Assembly (NCBI GenBank): GCA_023435645.1
Contig: JAEYRK010000106.1
Coordinates: 1-22,079 of the forward strand
Origin: Bacillota bacterium
GTDB lineage: Bacteria > Bacillota > Clostridia > Lachnospirales > Lachnospiraceae
Direction: 5' to 3'
Length of the DNA stretch: 22,079 bases
The notes beneath the pieces are model-generated. The model was not told where the DNA came from. It was given only the letters and a program-made list of their open reading frames with translations, and made no database searches. Shown one piece after another: positions 1-8,215 of this stretch (within the stretch, counting starts at the first letter, position 1; each line of letters starts with the position of its first letter). The translations under genes were made by a program, and so were the position numbers.

Positions 1-2577
1 AGCCTGCCAGACCTGACAGGAGATACCGTGATACAAGTCAGATATGCAGAAACCGCAACCCATGAGGCGGGAGCAGCAAAAACCTTCACTTTCACGGAAG
101 GGGTACTGGAAAGCATAACAATCAAGAAACCGGCGAATCAGTTGGTTTATATCGTTGGTCAGGAGCTTGATATCAGCGGACTGGTGATTGAGGGGACCTA
201 CAGTGACGGAGGTAAGAGAACCCTTGCAATCACACCGACTCATATTACGGGCTTTAACAGCTCAGTAGCTGCTGAGAGCCAAACGCTGACGATAACTGTT
301 GAAGAAAAGACTGTGACCTATACTATAATAATTAATCCTCCGGAGGACATCAGCTCAATCACAGTGATCATTCCTGCCCGCTACCCGGGTAGCTTTGCAG
401 CAAATGCGGCGGATGTACAGGCAGCTACAAATGATCCGGACTTTACGGTAACCGGGATTAGTTGGAACAATCTCACAGAGTATGGTTCCTATCCTGAGCA
501 TACCTTACTCACAGTAGAGGTAACCTTAACCTCTAAGAATGATAAGCAGTTTCAGTCGACTTCTTATACTCCTGTTCTTGCAGGCGCATTGTCAGTGAGT
601 ACAACTACAACATCAGGAAATGGAATAGGTAATACAGTAAAATTTACTGCACAATTTAATAGTATTGGATTTATAATACAACGTGTAGCAGGTGAGCCCG
701 GTTACGTAACAGGTGGGAGTGGAACTATTGATAATCCAAAAGCCTATACGGTTACTGTGTATAAATGTGACAGTCTGACATTAGGAGATATTCAAGCAGC
801 CACCAATGCATCTGTGAAGCTATATGCGAATCCGGATTTTACAACGGGTGAAATTACAGGAGATAATTCAGTACCGCTACTGCTAGGTAATAACACGGTA
901 TATATTAAGGCAACCACCCCTGATACGACTCGCTATTATATCATTAATATAAATCGAATAAACGATGATAACAATATTAAATCGATTTTTGGCAAGACGG
1001 TTACAGGTCCGACAGGGGAAGGAACAGTAGAATCACCCTCTTCATGGGAGACAACAGTAGAGAATAATATCACAGTATTAAATACATCGAATATAGAGTT
1101 GCCTATTTCTGCAAAAGCACATTATTATTCTGATGCTTCCTTCAGAGGAACTTATGAGATCTATTTGCCATATAGCTTATCGGAAGGAACTAATGTGATT
1201 TATATCGCTGTACAAGCCGAGGACTATTCTTATAAATTCCACAAAGTGACAATAGTCAGATTGCCTCCAAAAGAAATTGTCACTGTAGCATACATCGCCG
1301 ATATTACAGTAGTATATGGGACAGAGAAATCAAAGATAGGATTGCCTGATATGGTAACAGTTACTTATAAGGAATCTTCCGGTAGCAGCTTACCTGTTAC
1401 ATGGGATGCAGGAACACCTTCCTATGATGGCGATATAGCCGGTACCTACGTGTTTGTAGGAACTCTGACTCTCCCAGATGGAGTGATTAACCCAGATGCT
1501 ATTACAGCTTCTGTTACAGTTATAGTGGAAGAAAAGGTAGAGGGCAAGGAACCGCTGACAGCTGCTATTAATAGTGAGTACGCGGATGGGGCAGAAAGAA
1601 CTGAATTAAAGCTGACTCAAGCGGACTATACTGCTGAAAGCTGGACAGCCTATACGGATACCATTCAGGCAGGGATAGTAATAGAAGAGAATGAGGATGC
1701 AACACAGGATCAGATTGAAGATGCTATCGCAGGGATTAGTACTGCAAAAGCAGCCTTAATATTTGCCGGAAAGGCAAATTTGGATTTAGCTAAGGCTGAA
1801 GCCGCATTATTCTCAGAAGTAAATCATTCTCCTGAGACATGGGCGCTGCTGATGGCAGCACTAGCCCTAACTGAAACAGGCAATACAGAAGTAGTGAATA
1901 AAACCACTCAAATCAATGATGCTTTGAATATCCTTAGAGCAGAACTGATGAGTAGAGATATAGAGGATGCGAAGGCTCTGATTCCAAGTTCCATGACCAT
2001 GGTGGAAGGGACATATTTAAGTATTCTGGATGCACTGAGTAACCTGAAAGATATGTCAGACTACGGAGTAACCCTATCTGTCAGCTCAACGGATCATTCC
2101 AATATTGATACTTATGGGAATATTACCTACACGGATACAGAGGTGATCGGTAACGTCACGATCAGTATCAGCAAGGGGAGTGGAACAGTGCAGACTGTGA
2201 CCATCATTGTCACAGTACCGAAGCAAAAAACATATTCCATTCGTTTTTGGAGCCCATTAGATTCAACCCAAAATTTTGGGAACATGACTTCCTCCTATGA
2301 CATTGAAACCTTTAAAATAGGCAATTATATCATAAAAGATACTGAATCAGGGAACATAACGAATTTACAGATCACTTTTGAGGGGACGAATCCAACCGCA
2401 TTTACTTATACTCCTGGTGGCACCTGGCGTTCAACATTAACGGATGAAGAAGATAATAATCTGTTCTACTATCACCCTGTAAACGGACTGACGAGCGGGA
2501 CCTACCAAGCCACAATGGTAATCTCGGCAGATCACGGTATCAGATATGAAGTTGTTTTAAAATTCAGGGTCATTTAG
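1..2577 (+). CDS. Large multidomain surface protein with Ig-like and FIVAR-like modules (3' part; 5' end outside window)
   Basis: The frame is open from base 1, and the first in-frame GTG (28) has no ribosome site, so the gene starts upstream. About 858 residues are present. The opening residues, through QVRYAETATHEAG, resemble the end of a beta-sandwich repeat common in clostridial surface proteins. Next come a bacterial Ig-like group 3 type module (about residues 35-115), further beta-sandwich segments (117-195), two cadherin-like beta-sandwich segments (about 230-320 and 322-420), an Ig-like group 4 type module (about 427-512, with VTYKESSGSSLPVTWD), an alpha-helical FIVAR-like stretch (about 515-650), an atrophied-Ig-like segment (650-735) and an unassigned beta-rich C-terminus. 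No LPXTG sorting signal, SLH repeats or membrane helix are seen at the C-terminus, so any anchor or enzymatic domain would be in the missing N-terminal part. The role is probably extracellular, in adhesion or carbohydrate processing, but the ligand is unknown. Domain names rest on recognition by eye. Confidence 0.85.
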   Translation, partial: SLPDLTGDTVIQVRYAETATHEAGAAKTFTFTEGVLESITIKKPANQLVYIVGQELDISGLVIEGTYSDGGKRTLAITPTHITGFNSSVAAESQTLTITVEEKTVTYTIIINPPEDISSITVIIPARYPGSFAANAADVQAATNDPDFTVTGISWNNLTEYGSYPEHTLLTVEVTLTSKNDKQFQSTSYTPVLAGALSVSTTTTSGNGIGNTVKFTAQFNSIGFIIQRVAGEPGYVTGGSGTIDNPKAYTVTVYKCDSLTLGDIQAATNASVKLYANPDFTTGEITGDNSVPLLLGNNTVYIKATTPDTTRYYIININRINDDNNIKSIFGKTVTGPTGEGTVESPSSWETTVENNITVLNTSNIELPISAKAHYYSDASFRGTYEIYLPYSLSEGTNVIYIAVQAEDYSYKFHKVTIVRLPPKEIVTVAYIADITVVYGTEKSKIGLPDMVTVTYKESSGSSLPVTWDAGTPSYDGDIAGTYVFVGTLTLPDGVINPDAITASVTVIVEEKVEGKEPLTAAINSEYADGAERTELKLTQADYTAESWTAYTDTIQAGIVIEENEDATQDQIEDAIAGISTAKAALIFAGKANLDLAKAEAALFSEVNHSPETWALLMAALALTETGNTEVVNKTTQINDALNILRAELMSRDIEDAKALIPSSMTMVEGTYLSILDALSNLKDMSDYGVTLSVSSTDHSNIDTYGNITYTDTEVIGNVTISISKGSGTVQTVTIIVTVPKQKTYSIRFWSPLDSTQNFGNMTSSYDIETFKIGNYIIKDTESGNITNLQITFEGTNPTAFTYTPGGTWRSTLTDEEDNNLFYYHPVNGLTSGTYQATMVISADHGIRYEVVLKFRVI

Positions 2578-2650
2578 ACGGCATCAATGTCTATTCGGTC
2601 ATGCGGGAAAAGAAGTTCAAAGAGAATAAGTAACACATAAAATATGATAG

Positions 2651-2690
2651 GGAACAGAGGCGCAATATAAAAATGTACCTCTGTTCCTTA
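2651..2690 (+). terminator. Hairpin downstream of the surface protein gene
   Basis: A 10-bp perfect stem, GGAACAGAGG (2651-2660) with CCTCTGTTCC (2678-2687), lies 74 bases after the stop codon. The loop is about 17 bases, and only two Ts follow before the sequence becomes mixed. It is probably the transcript end of the surface protein gene, but the U-tract is poor. Confidence 0.55.
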
Positions 2691-2805
2691 CTAGTGTGCC
2701 AATCGTCAGGTAGAATACCGACTTAGGTACACTGGAAGCCTCCGTGGACATAATCAGGAGAATTTAAGATAGGATTGGTTTGGAAGGTTTACGACAAATA
2801 AGAAC

Positions 2806-2833
2806 TTGACAAAAGCCAAAGTCATGATATATT
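2806..2833 (+). promoter_or_regulatory. Sigma-A type promoter of the leuS leader
   Basis: A consensus -35 TTGACA (2806-2811) is followed after 16 bases by TATATT (2828-2833). It lies just upstream of the T-box Stem I region, where the leuS transcript should begin. Confidence 0.7.
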
Positions 2834-2839
2834 TATAGT

Positions 2840-3133
2840 TATGTTAAAGAAATGATAGTTTTTGGATTTCTTGAATGAATCATATAGAAATCAGCAATGA
2901 TAAGGAGTATTAAGAGTCAATGTGCTCACAGAGAGCTATCGGTCGGTGGAAGATAGCAGCAGCAAACTCCCAACTCGCCTTTGAGCTTCCCGGCTGAACG
3001 AACAGTAGGCAGGGACGGTTTTCCCGTTATCGAAGATCAAGTGCATCATACACTAATAAGTCGGATGATGAATGAGAGTGGTACCACGGAAGTATAACCT
3101 TTCGTCTCTTAGTTGAGGCGGGAGGTTTTTTTA
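2840..3133 (+). ncRNA. T-box leader (leucine) controlling leuS
   Basis: Stem I features are visible: the AGAGAG element (2930-2935) followed by GCTATC..GGTCGGTGGA..GATAGC, and a lower helix GCTC (2924-2927) with GAGC (2983-2986). The most likely specifier triplet is CTC (Leu) at 2974-2976; a second CTC lies at 2967-2969. The T-box antiterminator sequence GAGTGGTACCACGG is at about 3076-3089. The intrinsic terminator follows: AACCT/AGGTT and CGTCTC/GAGGCG (3096-3127), then a T-run. In the T-box family, uncharged cognate tRNA pairs with the specifier and with the bulge in the antiterminator and prevents termination. The leucine specifier agrees with the downstream gene, leucyl-tRNA synthetase. 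The 5' boundary is approximate. Confidence 0.9.
3096..3133 (+). terminator. T-box attenuator terminator
   Basis: The two-part stem AACCT-CGTCTC pairs with GAGGCG-AGGTT around a short loop, followed by seven Ts from about 3126. It overlaps the 3' side of the T-box antiterminator, so the two folds are mutually exclusive. Confidence 0.88.
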
Positions 3134-3183
3134 TACTCTATAGGAATGGAATAAGCGAATAAGCTATGAATTATGTAGCATCT

Positions 3184-3255
3184 CTTGGCCATAAGCCTCA
3201 TTGTATCATCATGTCCATCAATTAGAACGAGCAGATATGATGATCGTCAGCCAAG
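3184..3255 (+). other. Nested inverted repeats between the T-box terminator and leuS
   Basis: Outer arms CTTGGC (3184-3189) and GCCAAG (3250-3255) enclose inner arms ATCATCAT (3205-3212) and ATGATGAT (3237-3244). The structure lies in the readthrough part of the leuS leader, about 55 bases before the start codon. It has no U-tract, so it is not a terminator. It may affect mRNA stability or simply be a chance fold. Confidence 0.4.
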
Positions 3256-3309
3256 GAAATGCAGGAGACTTGTTTTATGAAAAAGATACTAGTATAGGAG
3301 GAGAAAATC

Positions 3310-5721
3310 ATGTCATCACCTTATCGTCATAAGGAAATTGAGAAGAAATGGAGAAAGCATTGGGAGCAGCATCCCGTGAATGTGAAAGAAGGGAGACCCA
3401 AGTATTACTGTCTGGATATGTTCCCCTATCCCTCCGGCAGCGGTCTGCATGTCGGACATTGGAGGGGCTATGTAATCAGTGATGTCTGGAGCAGATATAA
3501 GATCCTGAAGGGCTATTATATCATACATCCGATGGGCTGGGATGCCTTCGGACTTCCGGCAGAGAATTATGCCATCAAGATGGGAGTACATCCGAGTAAA
3601 TCCACTGCGGAGAATGTTGCTAACATCAAGAAGCAGATCAATGAGATCGCTGCGATCTATGATTGGGATATGGAGGTAAATACAACAGATCCCAATTTCT
3701 ACAAGTGGACCCAGTGGATCTTCGTGAAGATGTTTAAAGCAGGTCTTGCATATCAGAAGGAGATGCCGATTAACTGGTGTCCCTCCTGTAAGACAGGACT
3801 TGCAAATGAAGAGGTGGTCAACGGAGAATGTGAGCGCTGCGGTGCTTCTGTTACCAAGAAGAACTTGAAGCAGTGGATGCTAAAGATCACAGCTTATGCA
3901 GAACGCCTGCTGGAGGACTTAAATAAGCTGGATTGGCCAGAGAAGGTCAAGAAGATGCAGTCTGACTGGATCGGTAAGAGCTACGGTGCCGAGGTAGACT
4001 TTGCAGTGAAGGGCAGCGAGCAGACCATCCGCGTCTATACCACCAGACCGGATACCCTGTATGGTGCAACCTTTATGGTTCTGGCTCCGGAGCATGCCAT
4101 AGCGAAGGAGTTGGCCTCTAAGGAGCAGCAGGCGGAGGTAGAGGACTATATCTTCAAATCCTCCATGAGATCCGCTGTAGACCGTATGCAGGATAAGGAG
4201 AAGACCGGTGTGTTTACCGGAAGCTATGCCATCAATCCCTTAACGAAGCAGCCGATCCCGATCTGGTTATCTGATTATGTATTAGCGGATTACGGAACCG
4301 GAGCCATCATGTGTGTGCCTGCCCATGATGAGAGGGACTTTGATTTTGCTACGAAGTTCGGTATTCCGATTGTCCAGGTTATCTCTAAGGATGGTAAGGA
4401 GAATCCGAACCTGACCGAGGCTTATACCGAGGCCGGAATCATGATTAATTCCGGTGAGTGGAACGGAATGGATTCCGAGAAAGCGAAGAGTGAAGTACCG
4501 GATATGCTGGACCATATGGGTATCGGCAAGAAGACGGTAAATTATAAGCTCCGTGACTGGGTATTCTCCAGACAGCGTTATTGGGGAGAGCCCATCCCGA
4601 TTGTTCACTGTGAGGAATGTGGAGCAGTTCCTGTTCCGGAGGAGCAGCTGCCCCTGCTGTTACCGGAGGTAGAGAAATACCAGCCCACGGGAACAGGGGA
4701 ATCACCCCTGGCGGATATCCATGAATGGGTCAATACCACCTGTCCCTGCTGCGGCAAGCCTGCGAAGCGGGAGACAAATACGATGCCTCAGTGGGCAGGC
4801 TCCTCCTGGTATTTCCTGCGTTATGTGGATAGTAAGAATGATAGGGAGCTGGTGTCCAAGGAGAAGGCCCACGAATACCTGCCGGTGGATATGTATATCG
4901 GAGGGGTTGAGCATGCGGTACTGCATCTGTTATACTCCAGATTCTATACCAAGTTCCTCTATGATATCGGAGTCTTGGATTTTGAAGAGCCCTTCACGAA
5001 GCTGTTTAACCAGGGTATGATTGGTAAGAATGGTGCTAAGATGAGTAAATCCAAGGGAAATGTTGTGTCTCCGGATGCTTTGGTGAATGACTATGGCTGT
5101 GATTCCTTAAGAATGTATGAATTGTTCGTAGGACCTCCGGAGCTGGACTCTGAGTGGGACGACAGGGGTATTGACGGTGTATACCGCTTCATTAACCGTT
5201 TCTACAATCTGGTTACAGAGAATAAGGATAAGAATATTAAGGCTACAGAGGAGATGGTGAAGGTTAGGAATCGTATGATTTATGATATTACCACCCGCCT
5301 GGAAACCTTTAGCCTCAATACGGTTGTCAGCGGCTTTATGGAATATAACAATAAGATGATTGACCTGGCGAAGAAGGAGGGCGGAATTGATAAGGAAACT
5401 CTGGAGACAGCGGTTATCCTGTTGGCGCCGTTCATCCCTCATACCAGTGAAGAACTATGGTCCCAGTTAGGCCATACTAGCTCGGTATTTCAAAATACCT
5501 GGCCGGTTTATGATGAAGCCAAGATGAAGGACAGTGAAATTGAAATTGCGGTCCAGATCAATGGCAAGACGAAGCTGACCGTCAAGGTACCTGCGGAGGC
5601 TGCCAAGGAGGAGGTGGTCGCCACTGCCCGAGCAGCAATCGCTGATAAATTAGGCGGAGAGGTGATCAAAGAAATCTATGTTCCCGGCAAGATCGTTAAT
5701 CTGGTAGTAAAGCAGGCATAG
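3310..5721 (+). CDS. leuS: Leucyl-tRNA synthetase
   Basis: Class I aminoacyl-tRNA synthetase that charges tRNA-Leu in the cytoplasm. The length of 803 aa is normal for a bacterial LeuRS. The HIGH-box variant HVGH is at residues 47-50 and KMSKS at 577-581. A four-Cys zinc knuckle (C157, C160, C174, C177) and a second Cys cluster (CEECG..CPCCG, around residues 435-480) flank the CP1 editing domain, which shows the conserved TTRPDTLYGAT segment and the VPAHDERD segment with the editing aspartate. The catalytic GGVEHA motif and a C-terminal anticodon-binding domain follow. The ATG is preceded by AGGAGGAG at about 3297-3304, which fixes the start. Expression is expected to respond to leucine tRNA charging through the T-box leader immediately upstream. 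The gene appears to be monocistronic. Confidence 0.98.
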   Translation: MSSPYRHKEIEKKWRKHWEQHPVNVKEGRPKYYCLDMFPYPSGSGLHVGHWRGYVISDVWSRYKILKGYYIIHPMGWDAFGLPAENYAIKMGVHPSKSTAENVANIKKQINEIAAIYDWDMEVNTTDPNFYKWTQWIFVKMFKAGLAYQKEMPINWCPSCKTGLANEEVVNGECERCGASVTKKNLKQWMLKITAYAERLLEDLNKLDWPEKVKKMQSDWIGKSYGAEVDFAVKGSEQTIRVYTTRPDTLYGATFMVLAPEHAIAKELASKEQQAEVEDYIFKSSMRSAVDRMQDKEKTGVFTGSYAINPLTKQPIPIWLSDYVLADYGTGAIMCVPAHDERDFDFATKFGIPIVQVISKDGKENPNLTEAYTEAGIMINSGEWNGMDSEKAKSEVPDMLDHMGIGKKTVNYKLRDWVFSRQRYWGEPIPIVHCEECGAVPVPEEQLPLLLPEVEKYQPTGTGESPLADIHEWVNTTCPCCGKPAKRETNTMPQWAGSSWYFLRYVDSKNDRELVSKEKAHEYLPVDMYIGGVEHAVLHLLYSRFYTKFLYDIGVLDFEEPFTKLFNQGMIGKNGAKMSKSKGNVVSPDALVNDYGCDSLRMYELFVGPPELDSEWDDRGIDGVYRFINRFYNLVTENKDKNIKATEEMVKVRNRMIYDITTRLETFSLNTVVSGFMEYNNKMIDLAKKEGGIDKETLETAVILLAPFIPHTSEELWSQLGHTSSVFQNTWPVYDEAKMKDSEIEIAVQINGKTKLTVKVPAEAAKEEVVATARAAIADKLGGEVIKEIYVPGKIVNLVVKQA

Positions 5722-5772
5722 CGCCCCGTATGGGTTATTAAATCATAGTAGTATATCATAGTAGTAAATAAG

Positions 5773-5845
5773 GTCCATCCTGAACAGTAGCTTCCATTCC
5801 TTTGAAATACCTGAGGGAATCCTTACTTTGGGATGGACTTTTTTT
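5773..5845 (+). terminator. Intrinsic terminator of leuS
   Basis: GTCCATCC (5773-5780) pairs perfectly with GGATGGAC (5831-5838), directly followed by seven Ts. The 50-base loop contains a smaller ATTCC/GGGAAT stem. It lies about 50 bases after the leuS stop. Confidence 0.85.
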
Positions 5846-6104
5846 GCTTATCTATGGTAAAATCATTAGGGTAGTGAGAAGTATCAGGCCGAGCTTTATT
5901 CGTGTGGCAGAAACCTGATTACTTTCATAAAATTGTGGTAAAATATTCTTTCACAATCATGATTCATATGTTAAAATTATGTAACGGCAGACGAATGAAA
6001 ACTGCTTCTTTTAGGAAGCAATAATGTAAGTACAGAAGCGTTTCATCGAAAATCCTGTAAAGATATGTCGTGAGAAGAAGGACCACATAAACAGGGGGAT
6101 AAGT
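5846..6104 (+). promoter_or_regulatory. pgsA upstream region with a candidate promoter
   Basis: The best promoter candidate is TTCACA (5950-5955), 16 bases, then TAAAAT (5972-5977). An inverted repeat, AGTATCAGG..CCTGATTACT, lies at about 5880-5923 upstream of it. A small perfect hairpin, TGCTTC-TTTTAG-GAAGCA, lies at about 6003-6020 in the untranslated leader. No reading frame here looks like a gene. Confidence 0.5.
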
Positions 6105-6692
6105 ATGAAGGTATTAACAAAGTTTTCAAAGAAGGATATTTGGAGCATACCGAATATATTATGCTATATCCGGTTCCTGCTGATTCCGGTATTTATTATA
6201 TTATACATTAACGCAGAAGAAGCACGGGAATATATTCAAGCAGCAGCGGTAGTATTTCTCTCGGGACTGACTGATTTTCTGGATGGCTTTATTGCCAGGA
6301 CCTTTGATATGGTAACTGATTTCGGTAAGTTAATCGATCCGATGGCAGATAAGCTTACGCAGGCTTCCTTGATTTTTGTACTGGTTGTAGAGATTAAATG
6401 GATGTTCCTGCTCATGATATTGTTTGTAACGATGCAGCTATTCATGCTGTTTGCGGGGATAGCAATGCTGAAGAAGAACCGCCGATTGAACGGGGCCAAA
6501 TGGTTCGGGAAGGTATCAACGACAGTGTTCTATGCTGTCATGCTGGTGCTGGTAGCAGCACCGAAGCTTGACACCTTCGTGGTAAACCTCCTGATGCTCA
6601 TATGCGGTTGCTTCCTGCTCCTATCCTTCCTGCTCTATATCAGGGAATACTTCAGGATGTACCGGGAGGTCAAGGCAGAAGAGATAGCGTAA
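6105..6692 (+). CDS. pgsA: CDP-diacylglycerol--glycerol-3-phosphate 3-phosphatidyltransferase
   Basis: Integral membrane enzyme that makes phosphatidylglycerophosphate from CDP-diacylglycerol and glycerol 3-phosphate, the committed step to phosphatidylglycerol and cardiolipin. The CDP-alcohol phosphotransferase signature is complete: D57, D60-G61, A64-R65, G74, D78 and D82. The N-terminal SIPNILCYIRFLLIP segment is also typical of PgsA. Hydrophobic helices lie at about residues 15-37, 45-58, 90-120 and 133-185. At 195 aa the length is within the family's range. An AGGGGGA ribosome site precedes the ATG. Other CDP-alcohol phosphotransferases (cardiolipin or phosphatidylserine synthases) share the motif, but length and N-terminus favour PgsA. 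The gene stands alone. Confidence 0.9.
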   Translation: MKVLTKFSKKDIWSIPNILCYIRFLLIPVFIILYINAEEAREYIQAAAVVFLSGLTDFLDGFIARTFDMVTDFGKLIDPMADKLTQASLIFVLVVEIKWMFLLMILFVTMQLFMLFAGIAMLKKNRRLNGAKWFGKVSTTVFYAVMLVLVAAPKLDTFVVNLLMLICGCFLLLSFLLYIREYFRMYREVKAEEIA

Positions 6693-6726
6693 TGTTAGTC
6701 AAGTAAAGCTTTACCTTATAGGATGA

Positions 6727-6769
6727 AAGCATTGGTATTCTTAATAGTCATCATAGAATATCAATGCTT
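6727..6769 (+). terminator. Hairpin after pgsA, possible terminator
   Basis: AAGCATTGGTATTCT (6727-6741) pairs with AGAATATCAATGCTT (6755-6769) with a single G-T position in a 15-bp stem and a 13-base loop. It lies 34 bases after pgsA. No U-tract follows, so it may be a processing or stability element instead. Confidence 0.5.
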
Positions 6770-6844
6770 ATTGTATCAATGACCGATAAACCGACCCACC
6801 GCCTCAGCGAGGGCTTCCTCCGCTGAATTTATGATATTTTATTA

Positions 6845-6993
6845 TCTGACAAATACTCCGGTAACTACAAGTCAAATCAACTTGACATATACTGAAGAAT
6901 TTAAGACAAATCAACTTGACATTTACTCAAGTAATTGCTAAGTCAAATCAATTTGACATATACTCAAGTAATGATTAAGCCAAATTGAGTATA
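6845..6993 (+). repeat. Tandem ~37-bp repeats, each with a GTCAA..TTGAC dyad
   Basis: There are three full units (6869-6902, 34 bp; 6903-6939, 37 bp; 6940-6976, 37 bp), with a partial unit before (about 6845-6868) and a start-of-unit after (6977-6993). The consensus unit begins AAGTCAAATCAACTTGACAT and continues ATACTCAAGTAAT. Each full unit carries a 16-bp dyad at 6871-6886, 6905-6920 and 6942-6957; the third is perfect (GTCAAAT-CA-ATTTGAC). The array lies immediately upstream of the likely promoter of the membrane protein gene at 7070. Multiple binding sites for one regulator is the natural reading, but the protein is unknown. Confidence 0.85.
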
Positions 6994-7013
6994 ACGGCAA
7001 TTCAATGTATCAT
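6985..7013 (+). promoter_or_regulatory. Candidate promoter of the membrane protein gene
   Basis: TTGAGT (6985-6990), a 17-base spacer, then TATCAT (7008-7013). The -35 region overlaps the final partial repeat unit, so proteins bound to the repeats could touch polymerase. The -10 match is moderate. Confidence 0.45.
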
Positions 7014-7069
7014 CGGGTATTGTAATCAGGTATGAATACAAAAGTTCGGTTAAGGATGGAGAATGGGGT

Positions 7070-7804
7070 ATGAGTTACAGAATTCAGATTGATGTCTATG
7101 GGGATAAGGATAAGAACAGGCAGCAGACGGAGCTGGACGAGCGAAAGAATGACCGATGGATCAAACGAATTATAGTTGTTTTTCTTGCCCTGATGTTTCT
7201 TTATTATTCGAGGGAGCTGTTCGCCCGGACCATGATGGATGGCAGTAAGGTGAAAATTAAAAATCAGGGAGATACGACAGAGTATGTCCTGGAATCAAGG
7301 ACGATCCGGGTAACCGGAATGAAGGATCAGGTAGCGGAAGCGGTTATTACATTACCGGATCAATATTTTCCGATGGACAAATATATCCTCAGGTTCAGTA
7401 ATCCGGAGGACTGGGAGCATAGTGAGGTCACAATGACAGACAATTACGGGGCTGAGGTATATAGAAAGCAGTATGAGGGCTATCATCCTTCTATGGCAAA
7501 GCCAACGGACGGGAATGGTATCTTCTTTTATAAGAATAAATATGAAACCTTGGTTGCTCTTGCTTTCCGAGAAGGGACCAAAGCGAAGGTAAACCTGTGG
7601 TACTATGCACTGGTATGCCTTCTATATGTATTTGAGTTTATAAGCTTTAAGCTCTGGGAATGGATCTTTTTCAGATACAAGATTGCCTGGGCAGTTGATC
7701 GAGGAACCATTCCTTCCCATGAATATAAAGTGGCACTACGGATTACCAGATTTGTTGCATTCCTGCTTATTTTGTATTACAGTGCAATGTCGTATATTCG
7801 ATGA
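7070..7804 (+). CDS. Membrane protein of unknown function with three predicted helices
   Basis: The protein has 244 aa. I do not recognise the family. A charged cytoplasmic N-terminus (residues 1-32, rich in D, K, R and E) is followed by a first helix at about 33-47 (IIVVFLALMFLYYS). A soluble segment of about 125 residues follows (52-176), probably outside the cell. It contains a possible beta-rich domain with short motifs such as VTMTDNYGAEVYRKQY. Two more helices lie at about 176-200, rich in Trp, Tyr and Phe, and at 224-242. It has no signal peptidase site, catalytic motif or transporter signature. The start codon follows a purine-rich GGATGGAGAATGGGG stretch. The gene is isolated: an iteron-like repeat array lies upstream and a hairpin downstream. 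Tight regulation by the repeat-binding factor is an inference. Confidence 0.8.
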   Translation: MSYRIQIDVYGDKDKNRQQTELDERKNDRWIKRIIVVFLALMFLYYSRELFARTMMDGSKVKIKNQGDTTEYVLESRTIRVTGMKDQVAEAVITLPDQYFPMDKYILRFSNPEDWEHSEVTMTDNYGAEVYRKQYEGYHPSMAKPTDGNGIFFYKNKYETLVALAFREGTKAKVNLWYYALVCLLYVFEFISFKLWEWIFFRYKIAWAVDRGTIPSHEYKVALRITRFVAFLLILYYSAMSYIR

Positions 7805-7881
7805 TGATTGAATGCAGGGGTTTCTATGGGATAGGTCCTGATGGATGGAAATCAGGGAAGCAATATTACTCCAAGCTAATA

Positions 7882-7930
7882 CAGGCTGCGGCATCCTTTG
7901 ATGCAGCAGCCTGAATCATATTTTATAAGC
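7882..7930. terminator. Hairpin between convergent genes
   Basis: CAGGCTGCGGCATC (7882-7895) and GATGCAGCAGCCTG (7900-7913) form a 14-bp stem with one mismatch and a four-base loop. On the plus side it is followed by AATCATATTTTAT, which gives a modest U-tract. It lies between the stop of the plus-strand membrane protein and the stop of the minus-strand gene, so it may serve both. Confidence 0.65.
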
Positions 7931-8203
7931 TTATTTTTTCGGCATCATTTTTCGAAGCATTTCAAATTGTGCTTTTTCCTTCGGGGACATGTTCTTAGTG
8001 AGGATTTCCATCATAATATCACTTTCATCCTTCTCGAAGGTCAAATTCTGTTCTTTTAATTTCTTATTGGTATTCATCAGAAGTGGGACTAATTTATCCA
8101 TCGGTTTTCCCTCAGCTTCCTTAACTACCTCTAATAGAATCGCAAGCTTACGGGGATCTACGTTTTTCATTTTGGGATGATTCGTCCATGACATATCAGC
8201 CAT
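7931..8203 (-). CDS. Small helical protein of unknown function, partner of the upstream gene
   Basis: I chose the start at Met3 of the longest frame (90 aa) because AAGGAG sits 8 bases before it; the earlier ATG (8209) is only 2 bases from the same site. The protein is charged and probably all-helical, with no signal peptide or membrane segment. Its C-terminus, KNMSPKEKAQFEMLRKMM, resembles the C-terminus of the preceding gene product (KNMIPPEQMSTFENLRML). The ribosome site overlaps the stop codon of that gene, indicating an operon with translational coupling. Family and function are not recognised. The shared motif suggests the two proteins interact with each other or bind the same partner. 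Confidence 0.75.
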   Translation of the reverse strand: MADMSWTNHPKMKNVDPRKLAILLEVVKEAEGKPMDKLVPLLMNTNKKLKEQNLTFEKDESDIMMEILTKNMSPKEKAQFEMLRKMMPKK

Positions 8204-8215
8204 TGCCATTACTCC

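Noticed and set aside
4721..5020. 99-codon frame inside leuS in another frame
   Set aside because: It lies wholly within leuS, with no ribosome site. leuS is intact.
6790..6830. GC-rich patch with CAGCG/CGCTG arms between pgsA and the repeat array
   Set aside because: The stem is short and bulged with no T-run, and no coding or RNA family match is apparent.
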